Shown here: piece by piece, positions 3,590 to 5,357 of the stretch
How positions within the stretch are numbered: the first letter of the stretch is position 1
How the letters are laid out: each line of letters starts with the position of its first letter
Assembly: GCA_964472175.1 (NCBI GenBank)
Contig: CAYYJF010000088.1
Coordinates: forward strand, 1 to 5,357
From: UBA8389 sp964472175
Lineage (GTDB): Bacteria > Bacteroidota > Bacteroidia > Bacteroidales > UBA1402
Length of the DNA: 5,357 bases
Direction: 5' to 3'
Notes under the pieces: generated by a model
What the model was told of the DNA's origin: nothing
Seen by the model: only the letters and a program-made list of their open reading frames with translations
Database searches by the model: none
Program-made: the position numbers and the translations under genes

Positions 3590-5357
3590 TTATTCTTTCA
3601 CAAGAGTTTGACCTTTCAAATTGGTATCTCCCATAATTTGAATGTAATATATTCCTTTTGCTAATCCGCCCAATTGCATTTCAATTGACTCTTTTTCAGC
3701 AATCTGAGTTTTTACAACGATACCCGATTCATTCAAAATGCGAATACAATCACCCTTCTGGACACCTGAAACAACCGTTATATCTTTTACCGGATTCGGT
3801 GCGATTGACAAACGATTTGCTTTTTCCGATTTAATGCCGGTTTCCAAATCTGTGGTCACCATCTTCACATTCGTATTCATCATCAATTCCATATTAATGG
3901 CAGAAGGTGAATTTTCAAGGATGGGAATGGTCATAAAGACTTCACCCTCAGCAGGAGCATAAGCTGAAGCCAACCCCAATTTGTAAACTTCTGAATCAAT
4001 ATTGAATGCTTTCAACATATTGTTGTTGGTTACGTTCGGACGACCCAAACAATTTATATTTGACAACACTTTCACATTTAAACCAATAAGATTGCCATAG
4101 GATCTGAAAACAAGATTGTTGCCTTCCTTTCGAACCTCAACATCTGCATTTTGATTTTCAAGTCCATCTAAATTATTATCTAAACTATACAGTATTGGTT
4201 TCAAAGAAGAAGCTTCACTTGGAAATTGATTCAGCAGACCTGCAGAATGTCTCAAAATGAGACCGGCATCGTTTGCAGTGACCGCATTGTCACCATCAAC
4301 ATTTGCCCTTTTGATTGTTGAGCTATTCCAAGGGTATGTAATACCCGAAGGTATCAATCCAACTGAATACTGTAATGTCAAAGCTGCATCATAGGCCTGT
4401 ACTTGATTGTTGTTGTCCACATCACCATATTTAATATGTTCAAAAACAGAAACATATCCATAAAGTAAACTGTCAGGTTCATAAGTATTCAGTAAGCAAC
4501 TATCCAAAAATAGATACGTATCTTCAACTTTTTTTGCATTGAATTTCAATCTGAGCAAATCACCGTTTCCTTCCATTGTAGTTGTACTCATATAGCTGAT
4601 TCTCAGAATTCCGGGTGCATTAGAATTGACTATGACAGTTCCATTCTTACTCAAAGTTCCTTCCGTGCTGAAATCTTTGTATTCAAGAACCTCAGCGTTG
4701 TAATTATACACAAATTGATAAGCAATAATGCTGTCATTTGCTGCATCGTGTAATTGAATCACCGATTCAAGATCGGAGCCCAATTCGACATCCCCTCCCG
4801 TTGCTTTTAAATAGCCTTTGCCAATGGTCGGAATAACAATATTAGAATCACCCGGAATGACCACTTCGCTGGTATCCTTGTTGGTCATTAAATACAAAGA
4901 TGGTTCACCAAATAGTATATTGACTACATAGTTGGGAATGCTGTCAATATGAACGCCCATAGTTAAGCTCCCCTGATTTACCGCAACATTCTTAATTGAA
5001 GAGGGAATGCTTGGAAGATACATTGTTGACGTTGTTTTGAATGGCACTTTGAGGGTATCACCATCAACCAATACATAAAAATAGATTTTCTTGTCCAAAT
5101 CTTTATAGGTTGTATTCAAAGAATCAAGCACTTCCGGTTTGTATGCTCTGGTACGCATTGAAACGGTATAGTTGCCCGCTGGCAATCCGTTTACGGTTTG
5201 TTCGAACAAAGATATAGGTTTGTTATACAGGAGGGCATAGGTGTCAGAAACCGGATTGCTCAAGGATGCAATTTGTGCAACGCCTCCTGAGGTTATTTCT
5301 TGAACCCTCCAACCCGGGAAAGTTAAGTTGTTAAGTGAACTTACCCTGCTAGTCGTA
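3590..5357 (-). CDS. Secreted multidomain protein with cohesin-like, dockerin and T9SS sorting domains (N-terminus missing)
   Basis: The frame is open from the right edge (5356) to a TAA at 3590-3592, giving 588 visible residues; the true start and signal peptide lie outside the window. A TTG at 5263 is not the start, because coding sequence continues upstream (LTFPGWRVQEI). Using visible numbering: residues about 1-105 are a beta-rich region with VNGLPAGNYTVSMRTRAYKP, typical of carbohydrate-binding or Ig-like modules. About 168-291 is cohesin-like (AYQFVYNYNAEVLEY, later GILRISYMSTTTMEGNGDLL). About 309-378 is a type I dockerin with two 12-residue calcium loops, DVDNNNQVQAYD and NVDGDNAVTAND, each followed by a helix (AALTLQYSVG, AGLILRHSAG). 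About 515-588 is a T9SS type A sorting domain (LSIAPNPVKD, LAKGIYYIQI, ending GQTLVKE). The sorting domain directs export across the outer membrane and usually cell-surface anchoring or release after cleavage. No catalytic domain is visible; one could be in the missing part. A strong terminator follows. Confidence 0.9.
   Translation of the reverse strand, partial: TTSRVSSLNNLTFPGWRVQEITSGGVAQIASLSNPVSDTYALLYNKPISLFEQTVNGLPAGNYTVSMRTRAYKPEVLDSLNTTYKDLDKKIYFYVLVDGDTLKVPFKTTSTMYLPSIPSSIKNVAVNQGSLTMGVHIDSIPNYVVNILFGEPSLYLMTNKDTSEVVIPGDSNIVIPTIGKGYLKATGGDVELGSDLESVIQLHDAANDSIIAYQFVYNYNAEVLEYKDFSTEGTLSKNGTVIVNSNAPGILRISYMSTTTMEGNGDLLRLKFNAKKVEDTYLFLDSCLLNTYEPDSLLYGYVSVFEHIKYGDVDNNNQVQAYDAALTLQYSVGLIPSGITYPWNSSTIKRANVDGDNAVTANDAGLILRHSAGLLNQFPSEASSLKPILYSLDNNLDGLENQNADVEVRKEGNNLVFRSYGNLIGLNVKVLSNINCLGRPNVTNNNMLKAFNIDSEVYKLGLASAYAPAEGEVFMTIPILENSPSAINMELMMNTNVKMVTTDLETGIKSEKANRLSIAPNPVKDITVVSGVQKGDCIRILNESGIVVKTQIAEKESIEMQLGGLAKGIYYIQIMGDTNLKGQTLVKE

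Noticed and set aside
5261..5263. TTG at 5263 as the start of the dockerin protein
   Set aside because: The frame is open to the window edge with protein-like sequence and no stop; a protein with a T9SS sorting domain also needs an N-terminal signal peptide, which is absent here.

Overview
The window looks like a scaffold from a member of the Bacteroidota (Bacteroidetes), probably a draft or metagenome assembly because it holds a run of exactly 100 Ns (1199-1298). Support for the phylum: a C-terminal type IX secretion (T9SS) sorting domain, an orphan LytTR regulator, absence of Shine-Dalgarno sequences before the start codons, and several upstream matches to the Bacteroidota -7 promoter element TAnnTTTG. 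No RNA gene, CRISPR array or intact mobile element was seen.

Every gene I can support is on the minus strand, so transcription runs from right to left. (1) 3590-5357: the C-terminal 588 residues of a large secreted protein whose N-terminus lies beyond the right edge. It has a carbohydrate-binding-like beta region, a cohesin-like domain, a dockerin with two calcium loops and a T9SS sorting domain, and is followed by a very strong intrinsic terminator (3516-3557). (2) 2658-3425: a LytTR-type transcription regulator with a degenerate receiver-like N-terminus, with its own likely promoter and terminator. (3) 1399-2403: a GHMP-superfamily sugar kinase that resembles plant glucuronokinase. (4) 1299-1398: a fragment that reads like a family 2 glycosyltransferase, cut by the N gap and with no visible start. 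(5) 258-1136: a complete UTP-glucose-1-phosphate uridylyltransferase (GalU), followed by a terminator. (6) 1-179: the signal peptide and first residues of a secreted PQQ-like beta-propeller protein that runs off the left edge.

The most interesting idea is functional. The kinase would make glucuronic acid 1-phosphate, a GalU-type enzyme could turn a sugar 1-phosphate into a UDP-sugar, and a glycosyltransferase would use it. That would be a bacterial counterpart of the plant route to UDP-glucuronate by salvage of free glucuronate. This is inference: substrate specificity cannot be read from sequence alone, and the assembly gap prevents an operon claim. Base composition differs between halves: the kinase/galU part is near 50% GC in sampled lines, while the regulator and its flanks are much more AT-rich.
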